Part shown: piece by piece, positions 52,086 to 61,200 of the stretch | Numbering within the stretch: position 1 is the stretch's first letter | Layout of the letters: each line of letters starts with the position of its first letter | Assembly: GCA_017541105.1 (NCBI GenBank) | Contig: JAFXZS010000016.1 | Coordinates: 186,001 to 250,000 of the forward strand | Length of the DNA: 64,000 bases | Reading direction: 5' to 3' | Source of the DNA: Clostridia bacterium | Lineage (GTDB): Bacteria; Bacillota; Clostridia; Christensenellales; Aristaeellaceae | Notes under the pieces: generated by a model | Database searches by the model: none | What the model was told of the DNA's origin: nothing | Seen by the model: the letters and a program-made list of their open reading frames with translations, nothing else | Position numbers and translations under genes: made by a program

Positions 52086-54158
52086 ATGAGAGACAGGACA
52101 GAAGCAAGAAACATGGCAAAGAAACTGGTTGGCCAGATGACACTGGAAGAAAAAGCTTCGCAGCTGAAATACGACGCGCCTGCCATCCCGCGCCTGGGTA
52201 TTCCCGCATATAACTGGTGGAACGAAGTGCTGCACGGCGTAGCCCGGGCAGGTACCGCCACCGTGTTTCCGCAGGCAATCGGTCTGGCTGCCATGTTTGA
52301 CGAAGATTTCCAGGAGGAAATCGCTTCTGTCATCTCCGACGAAGCACGCGCAAAATACAATGGACAGAGCAGCCATGGAGACCGGGATATCTATAAAGGG
52401 CTTACCGTATGGAGCCCAAACATCAATATTTTCCGCGATCCCCGCTGGGGGCGCGGACATGAGACCTATGGGGAGGATCCGTACCTGACCAGCCGCCTCG
52501 GGGTTCGATTTGTCCAGGGGCTTCAGGGCAAAGGAAAATACCTCAAGGTTGCCGCATGCAGCAAGCATTTTGCCGTTCACTCCGGCCCTGAAGCGCTGCG
52601 GCATGAATTTGACGCGGTCGTCAATGCAAAGGATTTGAACGAAACTTATCTTCCCGCTTTTGAGGCCACAGTAAAAGAAGCCGGGGTTGAATCGGTCATG
52701 GGCGCGTACAACCGCGTCAATGGAGAACCCGCCTGCGGCAGCGAAACCCTGCTGAAGAAGACACTGCGTGAAAAATGGGGCTTCCAGGGGCATGTTGTCA
52801 GTGACTGCTGGGCTGTGCGAGATTTCCATACAAACCATAAAGTGACCGATACCGCGCCGGAAAGCGCAGCGCTTGCACTGAAGAACGGGTGTGACCTGAA
52901 CTGCGGAAATACTTATCTGCACATGATAGAAGCATACCAGGAAGGCCTTGTCACGGAAGAACAGATTACAACCGCATGTGAGCGCCTGTTTACCACGCGC
53001 TGCCTGCTGGGCCTGTTTGACGGAAACTGCGAATTCAACCGTATCCCTGTTACCGACTGCGATACGGATGATCATGATGCAATGGCGCTGAAGGCAGCGG
53101 AAAAAAGCATGGTTCTGCTTGAAAACGACGGAACGCTGCCGCTGAATGCTTCCGATATCCGGACGGTGGCCGTGATCGGTCCCAACGCGGACAGCATACC
53201 CGCACTGGAAGGCAACTACAACGGAACCAGCAGCCGATATGTTACCTTCCTGGAAGGGATTCGCACATACTGCAAAGCACATCGAATCAGGGTGCTGTAC
53301 AGCCTGGGATGCCATCTTTTCCGGGACAGAACATCCGGACTGGCCCAGGCGGACGACCGGTTGGCTGAAGCTGCCATGTACGCGGAAGCGGCAGACGTTA
53401 CCATTGCCTGCGTCGGGCTGGATGCCGGACTGGAGGGCGAGGAAGGCGACACGGGTAACGAATATTTCAGCGGAGATAAAAAAGATCTGCTGATTCCGGA
53501 ATCTCAGCGTAAGCTGATGAATACGCTTATGAATTCCGCCAAAAAGCTGGTTACCGTCATTGCTGCCGGTTCCTCCATGAACGTAGAGGGCGGCAACGCG
53601 AAGATTATCGCGTGGTACCCGGGTCAGGCCGGAGGAACAGCCCTTGCCGAACTGCTTTTCGGAGAGAAAAACCCGAGCGGCCATCTGCCGGTTACTTTCT
53701 ACAGGGATATCGCTGATTTGCCTGCCTTTGAAGACTACAGCATGAAGGACAGAACCTACCGCTATTTTTCCGGAGATGTCCTTTATCCATTTGGGTTCGG
53801 CCTCAGCTATACGACATGGGCGCTTTCGGACCCCGTCAAGGAGGGAAATACGGTCAAAGTGATGGTTTCCAACACCGGCAGCAGGGACGGGGATGCCGTG
53901 GTACAGGTCTATGTCCGGTGTAAAGACAGGAATGCTCCGTTGTTCCCGCGGCTTTGCGGATTCGGACGTATCTCCGTTCCGGCAGGGGAAGCGAGGCTTC
54001 TTTCCGTGCACCTGGATCCGCTGGCGGATACGGTTGTGGACGAAAAGGGCGAACGTATTGCGGTTTCAGGGAAAACCTTCTATATCGGTATGAGCCAGCC
54101 TGATGAGAAGAGCATTCGCATTTGCGGTGTAACACCTCTTAAACTGGATGAGGAATAA
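52086..54158 (+). CDS. Glycoside hydrolase family 3 (beta-glucosidase/beta-xylosidase type)
   Basis: 690 residues from ATG 52086, with GGGAGA seven bases upstream; the frame is open to 51942, but that part has no GH3 homology. TIM-barrel motifs: WWNEVLHGVARAGTATVFPQ near 43, SPNINIFRDPRWGRGHETYG near 108 and KHFAVHSGPE. The nucleophile Asp is in HVVSDCWAVRDF near 240. The alpha/beta sandwich follows (VAVIGPNADSI near 360, SMVLLENDGTLPLN) and a C-terminal fibronectin-like domain (FGFGLSYTTW). The early WNE.LHG pattern is common in the xylosidase/arabinosidase subgroup, but specificity is uncertain. No signal peptide, so it handles imported oligosaccharides. Confidence 0.93.
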   Translation: MRDRTEARNMAKKLVGQMTLEEKASQLKYDAPAIPRLGIPAYNWWNEVLHGVARAGTATVFPQAIGLAAMFDEDFQEEIASVISDEARAKYNGQSSHGDRDIYKGLTVWSPNINIFRDPRWGRGHETYGEDPYLTSRLGVRFVQGLQGKGKYLKVAACSKHFAVHSGPEALRHEFDAVVNAKDLNETYLPAFEATVKEAGVESVMGAYNRVNGEPACGSETLLKKTLREKWGFQGHVVSDCWAVRDFHTNHKVTDTAPESAALALKNGCDLNCGNTYLHMIEAYQEGLVTEEQITTACERLFTTRCLLGLFDGNCEFNRIPVTDCDTDDHDAMALKAAEKSMVLLENDGTLPLNASDIRTVAVIGPNADSIPALEGNYNGTSSRYVTFLEGIRTYCKAHRIRVLYSLGCHLFRDRTSGLAQADDRLAEAAMYAEAADVTIACVGLDAGLEGEEGDTGNEYFSGDKKDLLIPESQRKLMNTLMNSAKKLVTVIAAGSSMNVEGGNAKIIAWYPGQAGGTALAELLFGEKNPSGHLPVTFYRDIADLPAFEDYSMKDRTYRYFSGDVLYPFGFGLSYTTWALSDPVKEGNTVKVMVSNTGSRDGDAVVQVYVRCKDRNAPLFPRLCGFGRISVPAGEARLLSVHLDPLADTVVDEKGERIAVSGKTFYIGMSQPDEKSIRICGVTPLKLDEE

Positions 54159-54176
54159 ATGAGCAGGGAGGCACAC

Positions 54177-54872
54177 ATGTTCTCCGGATTCTCCGAAGAG
54201 ACCATTCAATTCTTTCTGGATCTGAAATTCAACAACTATACGGATTATTTTCATCAGCAGCACGACCGATATATTGAGACGGTTCAGAAACCTTTCTATG
54301 AAATGATTGAAGATCTTGGGCCTGCCATGCTGAAAATCGATCCGGAAATGGAGGTCAGGCCATATAAATGTTTATCCCGCATTCACCGGGATACCCGGTT
54401 TTCCAGGGATAAAAGCCCTTATCGGGATCACCTGTGGTTCCTGTTCAGGAAAGCTGCAGAACCGAGAGACAGAAGCCTGTTTTATTACTTTGAACTTGGT
54501 CCGGACCGGCTGAGCTGGGGAATGGGATTCTGGAATGAAAACCGTGAAGCGTTGGATATCTTCCGCAAAAGAATGCGTGCAAATCCAGAAGGGATGCTTG
54601 CTTTTCTGAATGATCTGGAACTTGAAAAGCGGCATCTGCTCCTGGGAGGATCGGTACACAAAAAGATGGCGCTGCCTCCGGAAATCCCGGAAAGACTGAA
54701 AAGATGGTATCTGGCAAAAGATTTTTACATCGGAAAATGGATGCCTGATTACCGGCAGGTCTATACGGAAAAGATCTGCGGCACGGTACGGAAAGATTTC
54801 CAGGCGATGGCTCCGCTGTACAGACTGCTGCGGGGATATGCAGACGAAATATTACAAACCGGAGGGGAATAA
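54177..54872 (+). CDS. DUF2461 family protein
   Basis: 231 residues from ATG 54177, where GGGAGG is five bases upstream; ATG 54159 is a less likely alternative. The family pattern FSGFSEETIQFFLDLKFNN, then RDTRFSRDKSPYRDHLWFLF near 83, YYFELGPDRLSWGMGF near 110 and PPEIPERLKRWYLAKDF matches TIGR02453/DUF2461, cytoplasmic proteins with no known reaction. Its stop overlaps by one base or less with the phosphohexomutase start at 54874. Confidence 0.9.
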   Translation: MFSGFSEETIQFFLDLKFNNYTDYFHQQHDRYIETVQKPFYEMIEDLGPAMLKIDPEMEVRPYKCLSRIHRDTRFSRDKSPYRDHLWFLFRKAAEPRDRSLFYYFELGPDRLSWGMGFWNENREALDIFRKRMRANPEGMLAFLNDLELEKRHLLLGGSVHKKMALPPEIPERLKRWYLAKDFYIGKWMPDYRQVYTEKICGTVRKDFQAMAPLYRLLRGYADEILQTGGE

Positions 54873-54873
54873 G

Positions 54874-56382
54874 ATGAACTGGATGGCATTGAAAAGCGGA
54901 TCAGACGTACGTGGAACCGCAATCGGCGAAGGAACAACGCTGACAGACCATGTTGCCAGAAATCTGGGAATGGCATTCGCCCTGTCTCTCGCGGCCCAAA
55001 AGAACAAGGATATCCGCCGGATTACCATTGCACTCGGAAGAGACAGCCGGGTTACAGGCCCCGGATTGCTGGCGGCAGCGGCAGACGGAATCCGCAGAAG
55101 CGGAGCCGGTGTTATGGATTTCGGCCTGTGCACGACACCGGCCATGTATATGTGCACAATTACCCATGGATTTGAACCGGACGGATCGATCATGATTACC
55201 GCAAGCCACCATCCATGGAATAAGAACGGACTGAAATTCTTCACGGAAAAAGGCGGTCTGGAAGGCCGCGAAATTGAAAAACTGCTTCAATCGGCTCAGT
55301 CACTGGACGCCGAAAAGTCTGCTGCTGTCGGATCATACCGGGAGATCGCATTCCTGCCCGTCTACCGGAAGCAGCTGTCAGACAGAATCCGGGCAGGCCT
55401 TCACAGCGGAGATGACATGCCTCTGAAAGGACTCCATATTGCCGTTGACGCCGGAAACGGCGCAGGCGGATTTTACGCTGAATTGCTGAAGGATCTCGGC
55501 GCAGACACGGAGGGCAGCCAGTTCCTGGACCCTGACGGCACCTTCCCGAATCATATTCCGAACCCGGAAAACGAAACGGCAATTCAGTCTCTGCAGAAAG
55601 CCGTCCTGAACGCCCATGCCGATCTGGGCGTGATCTTTGACACGGACTGCGACCGTGCGGGAATTGTGGACGCAGACGGTAAAGAGATCAACCGGAACCG
55701 TCTGATTGCGCTGATCAGCGCCATCCTGCTGGAAGAACATCCCGGACAGACAATTGTCACTGATTCCGTGACTTCCTCCGGGCTGAAAAGCTTCATTGCC
55801 CGGCATAGCGGAGAGCACTACCGGTATAAGCGTGGATACCGGAATGTCATCGACGAAGCAATCCGTCTGAACGGTGAAGGAAAAGAATGTCCTCTTGCGA
55901 TTGAGACCAGCGGCCATGCCGCGCTGAAGGAGAACCATTTTCTTGACGACGGCATGTACCTTGTCACCGTACTGATTGTTAAAGCCATGCAGATGAAGAA
56001 ACAGGGACTGTCGCTGGGTTCCCTGATTGCCGATCTGAAGGATCCGATCGAAAGCACGGAGATTCGATTACCGATCCAGGAAGAGGATTTCAGGCCAAAG
56101 GGAGAGGAAATCATCCGAAGGGTCAGGGATTTCGCAGAGGCGGACGATACGTGGCATATTGCGCCGGACAACCGGGAAGGGATCAGGATTTCCTTCGATC
56201 TGTGCGGGGAATCGGATTCCGGATGGTTCCTCCTGCGGCTGAGTGTTCATGATCCCGTGCTCCCTCTGAACGCGGAGAGCGATGTTCCGGGCGGAGTACG
56301 GATCATGCTGCGGAAGTTATATGATGCGGTAAAAGATATACAGGGAATTGATTTTTCTTCTTTGAAAGATTCCATTGTATGA
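54874..56382 (+). CDS. Phosphomannomutase/phosphoglucomutase
   Basis: 502 residues from ATG 54874 with GGAGGGG six bases upstream. Phosphohexomutase motifs: SGSDVRGTAIGEG near 8, active-site Ser in MITASHHPWNKNG near 110, Mg loop FDTDCDRAGIVD near 255 and sugar-binding IETSGHAALKENHFLDDG near 345. It interconverts hexose 1- and 6-phosphates, feeding nucleotide sugars. Active-site sequence ASHHP (rather than ASHNP) occurs in a clostridial subgroup. Cotranscribed with the GH3 glycosidase by spacing. Confidence 0.92.
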   Translation: MNWMALKSGSDVRGTAIGEGTTLTDHVARNLGMAFALSLAAQKNKDIRRITIALGRDSRVTGPGLLAAAADGIRRSGAGVMDFGLCTTPAMYMCTITHGFEPDGSIMITASHHPWNKNGLKFFTEKGGLEGREIEKLLQSAQSLDAEKSAAVGSYREIAFLPVYRKQLSDRIRAGLHSGDDMPLKGLHIAVDAGNGAGGFYAELLKDLGADTEGSQFLDPDGTFPNHIPNPENETAIQSLQKAVLNAHADLGVIFDTDCDRAGIVDADGKEINRNRLIALISAILLEEHPGQTIVTDSVTSSGLKSFIARHSGEHYRYKRGYRNVIDEAIRLNGEGKECPLAIETSGHAALKENHFLDDGMYLVTVLIVKAMQMKKQGLSLGSLIADLKDPIESTEIRLPIQEEDFRPKGEEIIRRVRDFAEADDTWHIAPDNREGIRISFDLCGESDSGWFLLRLSVHDPVLPLNAESDVPGGVRIMLRKLYDAVKDIQGIDFSSLKDSIV

Positions 56383-56406
56383 GGATAACAGGCGGAGAAA
56401 CAGCAG

Positions 56407-57288
56407 ATGAACGAAATGAATGCTCCCATTCAATGGTATCCGGGGCACATGGCCAAAGCCCGCAGACAGCTTGCGGATCAGATCAGGAAAACCGACCTTG
56501 TGATTGAACTTTGCGATGCACGGCTTCCGTTTTCAAGCAGAAACCCCGAACTCAACAAAATGGTTGCCGGGAAAAAACGGATCCTGTTTTTGAATAAAGC
56601 CGATCTTGCAGATCCGAACGCAACAAAAGCCTGGACTGCAGCATTCAGGAGGGACGGACTGGACGCTTATCCGATTGACGCGACCCGGCTGCGGAATAAG
56701 GAAATCCTGAACCTGATCCAGCAGGCCACCCGTGAACTGATCGAAAAAGCGCTTGCCAAAGGAGTGCGCAAAACCATACGGGCCATGGTTATCGGTGTTC
56801 CGAATGTCGGAAAAAGCACGATGATTAACCGACTGTACGGATCCGGTATCACCTCGACAGAAGACCGTCCCGGTGTGACCCGGAGCCAGCGATGGGTGCG
56901 GATCAATCCATATCTTGAGTTCCTTGATACGCCAGGCATGCTGTGGCCAAGGCTGGACGACCAGATTGCAGCAAAGCGGTTATGCTATATCGGCTCCGTC
57001 AACGATGAGGTTGTGGATCTGTACGCCCTGACCATTTCACTGCTGGAAGACCTTTCTGCTCATTGCCCTGAAACACTCAGGACCCGGTTCCATCTTGAAA
57101 GCGTTGAACCGCGGGGAACAGATCTGCTTGACGCTGCCTGCAAAGGCAGGGGATGGCTGCTGAAAGGAAACCGATACGATTACGACAGGGCCTGCAGCAT
57201 CATTCTGGACGAATTCAGGGCCGGAAAGCTCGGAAGGATCACATTGGAAGAACCGGCCGATATAACGGAGGAAAATCAACTTGATTGA
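56407..57288 (+). CDS. rbgA: RbgA (YlqF) ribosome biogenesis GTPase
   Basis: 293 residues. Circularly permuted GTPase: IQWYPGHMAKARRQLADQI near 8, G4 LFLNKADLAD near 60, G1 VIGVPNVGKSTMINRL near 131, G2/G3 DRPGVTRSQRW and FLDTPGMLWPR near 177. The C-terminal ANTAR-like helical domain binds the 50S precursor in late assembly. rbgA and rnhB overlap by eight bases, preserving the usual ylqF-rnhB pair. Confidence 0.95.
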   Translation: MNEMNAPIQWYPGHMAKARRQLADQIRKTDLVIELCDARLPFSSRNPELNKMVAGKKRILFLNKADLADPNATKAWTAAFRRDGLDAYPIDATRLRNKEILNLIQQATRELIEKALAKGVRKTIRAMVIGVPNVGKSTMINRLYGSGITSTEDRPGVTRSQRWVRINPYLEFLDTPGMLWPRLDDQIAAKRLCYIGSVNDEVVDLYALTISLLEDLSAHCPETLRTRFHLESVEPRGTDLLDAACKGRGWLLKGNRYDYDRACSIILDEFRAGKLGRITLEEPADITEENQLD

Positions 57289-57892
57289 CAGACACCAAAG
57301 AGCCTCTGCACTTCTGCAATTCGAAGATGCCTTCAGAGAAGATGGCGCGGTTGTCGCTGGAATGGATGAGGTCGGGCGCGGACCGTTGGCGGGAAACGTT
57401 GTGACTGCCTGTGTGGTTATGCCGGCCGAACCTCTGCTGATCTGGGTGGACGACAGCAAGAAGCTGAGTGAGAGCAGAAGGGAAAAGGTTTACGAGGAAA
57501 TCATGAATGTGGCGCTGTATGTGGGCATCGGCCAGGTGAGCCCGGCGGAGATCGACGAGATCAACATTCTGCAGGCCACAAAAAAAGCGATGCGGATCGC
57601 GGCGGAAAACATCCCGGCTGATTTTTTTCTGATCGATGCTGTCAGCGGGCTCGGGCTAAAAGGGAAAGAAGTGGCCATTATCAAGGGAGACGCGACAGCC
57701 TACAGCATTGCGGCCGCCAGCATTGTAGCCAAGGTCACACGGGACAGGCAGATGGCTGCGCTGGACAGGATCTATCCCGAATACGGTTTTGCGCGCAATA
57801 AAGGATACGGAACACGGGAGCATATAGAGGCCATCCGAAAATACGGTCCCTGCCCGGAACACAGGCGGACCTTCATTAAAAATTTCATATGA
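57281..57892 (+). CDS. rnhB: Ribonuclease HII
   Basis: 203 residues from TTG 57281, nine bases after GGAGG and overlapping rbgA. Catalytic acids in VAGMDEVGRGPLAGNVV near 25 (D and E) and later in FFLIDAVSGLGLKGKE near 117; AYSIAAASIVAKVTRDRQM near 146 and YGFARNKGYGTREH near 167 complete the RNase HII pattern. It removes ribonucleotides from DNA and RNA:DNA hybrids. Ends four bases into yraN (ATGA). Confidence 0.95.
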   Translation: MIDRHQRASALLQFEDAFREDGAVVAGMDEVGRGPLAGNVVTACVVMPAEPLLIWVDDSKKLSESRREKVYEEIMNVALYVGIGQVSPAEIDEINILQATKKAMRIAAENIPADFFLIDAVSGLGLKGKEVAIIKGDATAYSIAAASIVAKVTRDRQMAALDRIYPEYGFARNKGYGTREHIEAIRKYGPCPEHRRTFIKNFI

Positions 57893-58257
57893 AACAGACA
57901 TATGAAACCGGCCTGACGGGAGAAAAAACCGCCGAGGAATATCTCTGCGGAGAGCTGGACATGATCTGCCTTGAACGCAGATACAGAAATAAGTGCGGAG
58001 AAATCGACCTGATCATGCTGGATCAGGATACGGTCGTTTTTGTTGAAGTCAAAACGAGAAGAAACAGCGCACCGGGAGAAGGACTGAGCGCGGTGAACCG
58101 AACCAAACAGACGCGAATCGCGCGGGCCGCGATGATCTACCTCATGCAGAAAAAATGGATACGGCGGCCTGTACGGTTTGATCTGATCGAGATCAACAGA
58201 AATGAGATTCTGCATATTCCGGATGCTTTCCAGCCGGGCGGGCAGTTTTATTGCTGA
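57889..58257 (+). CDS. yraN: YraN family (UPF0102) nuclease-fold protein
   Basis: 122 residues starting inside the rnhB stop (ATGA). GLTGEKTAEEYL, the metal-site-like CGEIDLIMLDQDTVVFVEVK near 36 and KTRRNSAPGEGLSAVN form the UPF0102 core, a PD-(D/E)XK-like fold. Function is not established; rnhB-yraN-yifB-dprA order is widespread. Here the giant glycosyltransferase gene is inserted between yraN and yifB. Confidence 0.92.
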   Translation: MKQTYETGLTGEKTAEEYLCGELDMICLERRYRNKCGEIDLIMLDQDTVVFVEVKTRRNSAPGEGLSAVNRTKQTRIARAAMIYLMQKKWIRRPVRFDLIEINRNEILHIPDAFQPGGQFYC

Positions 58258-58270
58258 GAGGATGACCACA

Positions 58271-61200
58271 ATGCCTGAAAAGAAGGGTTTCATGCGATTG
58301 CTTTTTCCGGCCTTTCTGTGGATGCTGCTGATCTGCTTTATCAGCGCATATGCGGAAGATGGCAGCGAAAATCTCCTGTATAACGGAAGCTTTGAAATTC
58401 TGGATGAAGACCGGATGCCGGAAGGTTGGTTTACCGATGCCTATCTTATGGATCCGGGTTATTCCATATTCCAGATCTCCGATGAAACGGAAGGAATGAC
58501 TTCCCGGGCGGCGGTGATCCATAACACTGCACAGAACGACGCACGCTTCGCCCAGGTTGTTCATGTCAATCCGGATTCCTTGTATTGCCTGAGCGGATAT
58601 GTGCTTGCCGAAAACGTACAGGAAGGACATGGGGCCAATCTCAGCGTTGAAGGCGTGTATGCATTCAGTGAGAAGGTTTACGACACAGACGGACAATGGG
58701 AATATATTGAGTACTACGGCGAAACAGGACCGGATCAGAATACGCTCACCGTATTTGCCAGAGTGGGCGGATACAGCGGAATGAGCAAAGGGACTGCCCG
58801 GTTTGACGATCTGTGCCTGAAAGAAGTGGAAGCTGTTCCGGAAGGCGTAATTGCGGACCGTTGGTTTGTTCTGGATTATGACGACCTGTACGACGGGGAT
58901 GATTACGACGACGAAGACGGGATTGATACAACAGCCGGCCCGGCATGGCCGTGGATTACGTTTGCTGCCGTCCTGTACGGCCTGATCTTTTTCGCGGTAA
59001 TCTGTCAGAATCCCAAAGAGGAAAATACAATCCGGAGCAGGGAAGATAAGAAGGCTTTCCCGATCGTTCCGATTCTTTTGACCGCACTGGCCCTGAGAAT
59101 GATTCTCAGTGCCATGATTGCCGGATACAGCGTGGATGTCAACTGTTTCCTGAGCTGGGGATATACGATGTGGAAAAACGGTCCAGCCCGGTTCTATCTG
59201 GAGACGAGTTTCTGTGATTACCCTCCGCTGTATACTTATGTGCTTGGGTTCAATTCCTGGTTCTCCGACATTACAGGCGGCGGAGATGCATGGACGCGCC
59301 TGGTCTTCAGGTTCATTCCATGCGTATGCGACGTGGCCGGATGCCTGATGCTGGTGACCTACTTCCGGGCAGACAATCGTACAAACCGGAAACTGCCCGG
59401 AATTGTGCTGGCCCTGACCGCGTTCAATCCGGCAATGATCCTGAACAGCGCCGCGTGGGGGCAGATGGACAGCGTACTGTGCATGCTGCTTCTTGCAGTC
59501 GCCGTTTCAGCGGTTGAAGGAAAATGGATCCGCGCGATTCCCCTGTATGTTATTGCATTCCTGATAAAGCCGCAGGCTTTCATGCTGGGTTTTCTCGGGC
59601 TGACTTTCATTATCCAGGCTGCAGTCAAAGACCGTAAAACCATCAAACCCATTCTGGCCGGCTGCGGAATCGGCATCCTGCTGATTGCCGTATGCGTAAT
59701 TCCGTTCGGAGTCAACCAGGAGTTCGGATGGCTGATCAGAAAATACACAGATACGCTGAGTTCCTATCCCTATGCTACGGTCAACACTGCGAATTTTTAC
59801 TACATTCTGGGAGGAAACTGGAAGGGAATCACCCAGCAGCCTCATATTGCTGCGCCGCTGCTTCTTGCCGCTGCCGTGCTGGCACACGGGATCGCCTGGA
59901 CGAAACTGAACCGGAACAGAAGGTTTTACCGGATTGAAACTGCCGTGTCCTTGCTGACGGGATTGTACTTTCTCGGATGCGCGTTTGCCGGTGCGGACTG
60001 GTCACTGATCGGCATCGGGGCGATGGTATATTCTTTTATGATCGTGATATCGATTGCTGTCAGAAAAGGAGATATACGGATATTACCGTATCTCGGCGCA
60101 TTGCTTTTCATCCTGCTCTATGTTTTCGGTATCAAGATGCATGAACGCTATCTGTTCCCTGCACTGTTCCTGCTGCTGTTTGCGTGGATGCTGCACAGGG
60201 ACAGGAGAATCCTGTATCTGCTGATCCTGTTTACCAGCACGATGTTTATCAATGAAGGAATTGTGCTGGATAACAGCATCCGGCTGGGTGCAAGCGGAGG
60301 GCATCTGAACACAGATACCGTATGGCTGGCGGATCTTCTCAGCATCCTGAATATCCTCGGTGCCGGTTACGCGGTGTTTCTCGGATACCGGCTGCTTCAC
60401 GGCAGCCTGCTGCAATCACCTGTAAGGATTCCCACCGTTCTGCCTGTCCGGAGCATTGACAAATCTGTCCTTGAAACAGCTCCGAGCCATGACCGGAAAC
60501 TGCACTGGAACCGGCGGGATACCGTCCTTCTCACAGTGATTACCCTGCTTTATTCCGCCCTGTGCCTGACCACGCTCGGAAGCACAAAAGCTCCGCAAAC
60601 CGCATGGACTTCCTCTTCCGAAGAGGAAGAGATCGTTTTCGATCTGCAGGAATACAGGGATGACATCCGTATCCTGTATTTTGCACAGGTCAGCCGGGAA
60701 GATTTCACCGTATCGCAGAGTGAAGACGGAATCCTATGGGACGAAGAAACCCCGGCACAGATGGATCAGGGACAATGCTGGAAATGGAAATATGTTACGT
60801 ATTCCGCAGACAACGGGGACGGTACACGTACCTATTATAACAATCCGGAAACCGTCATTCATTTTTCGGGAAGGTATATCCGGATCACTTCCGGGCAGGT
60901 CGGGCTGGCAATCTGTGAAATTCTGTTCCGGGACCCCGACGGGAACAGCATTCCCGCAGTGATCCACAGCCGGACCGGAGAAAACAAGGATTCTCCTCTT
61001 TATTCAGACCCCCTTGCGCTTCTGGATGAGCCGGACACCCTGGAAAACCTGCCGACTGTCTTTTTCGGAACACAGGACGGCGAAGCGGAGCCCTCCTGGT
61101 GGAACAGTACTTATTTTGATGAGATATACCACGCAAGGACCGGATATGAATTTCTGAAGGGAACAGTGCCTTACGAGACCAGCCATCCGCCGCTCGGAAA

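Noticed and set aside
51969..54011. 680-codon open frame on the minus strand
   Set aside because: Antisense shadow of the GH3 glycosidase; Cys/His/Arg-rich composition without family motifs.
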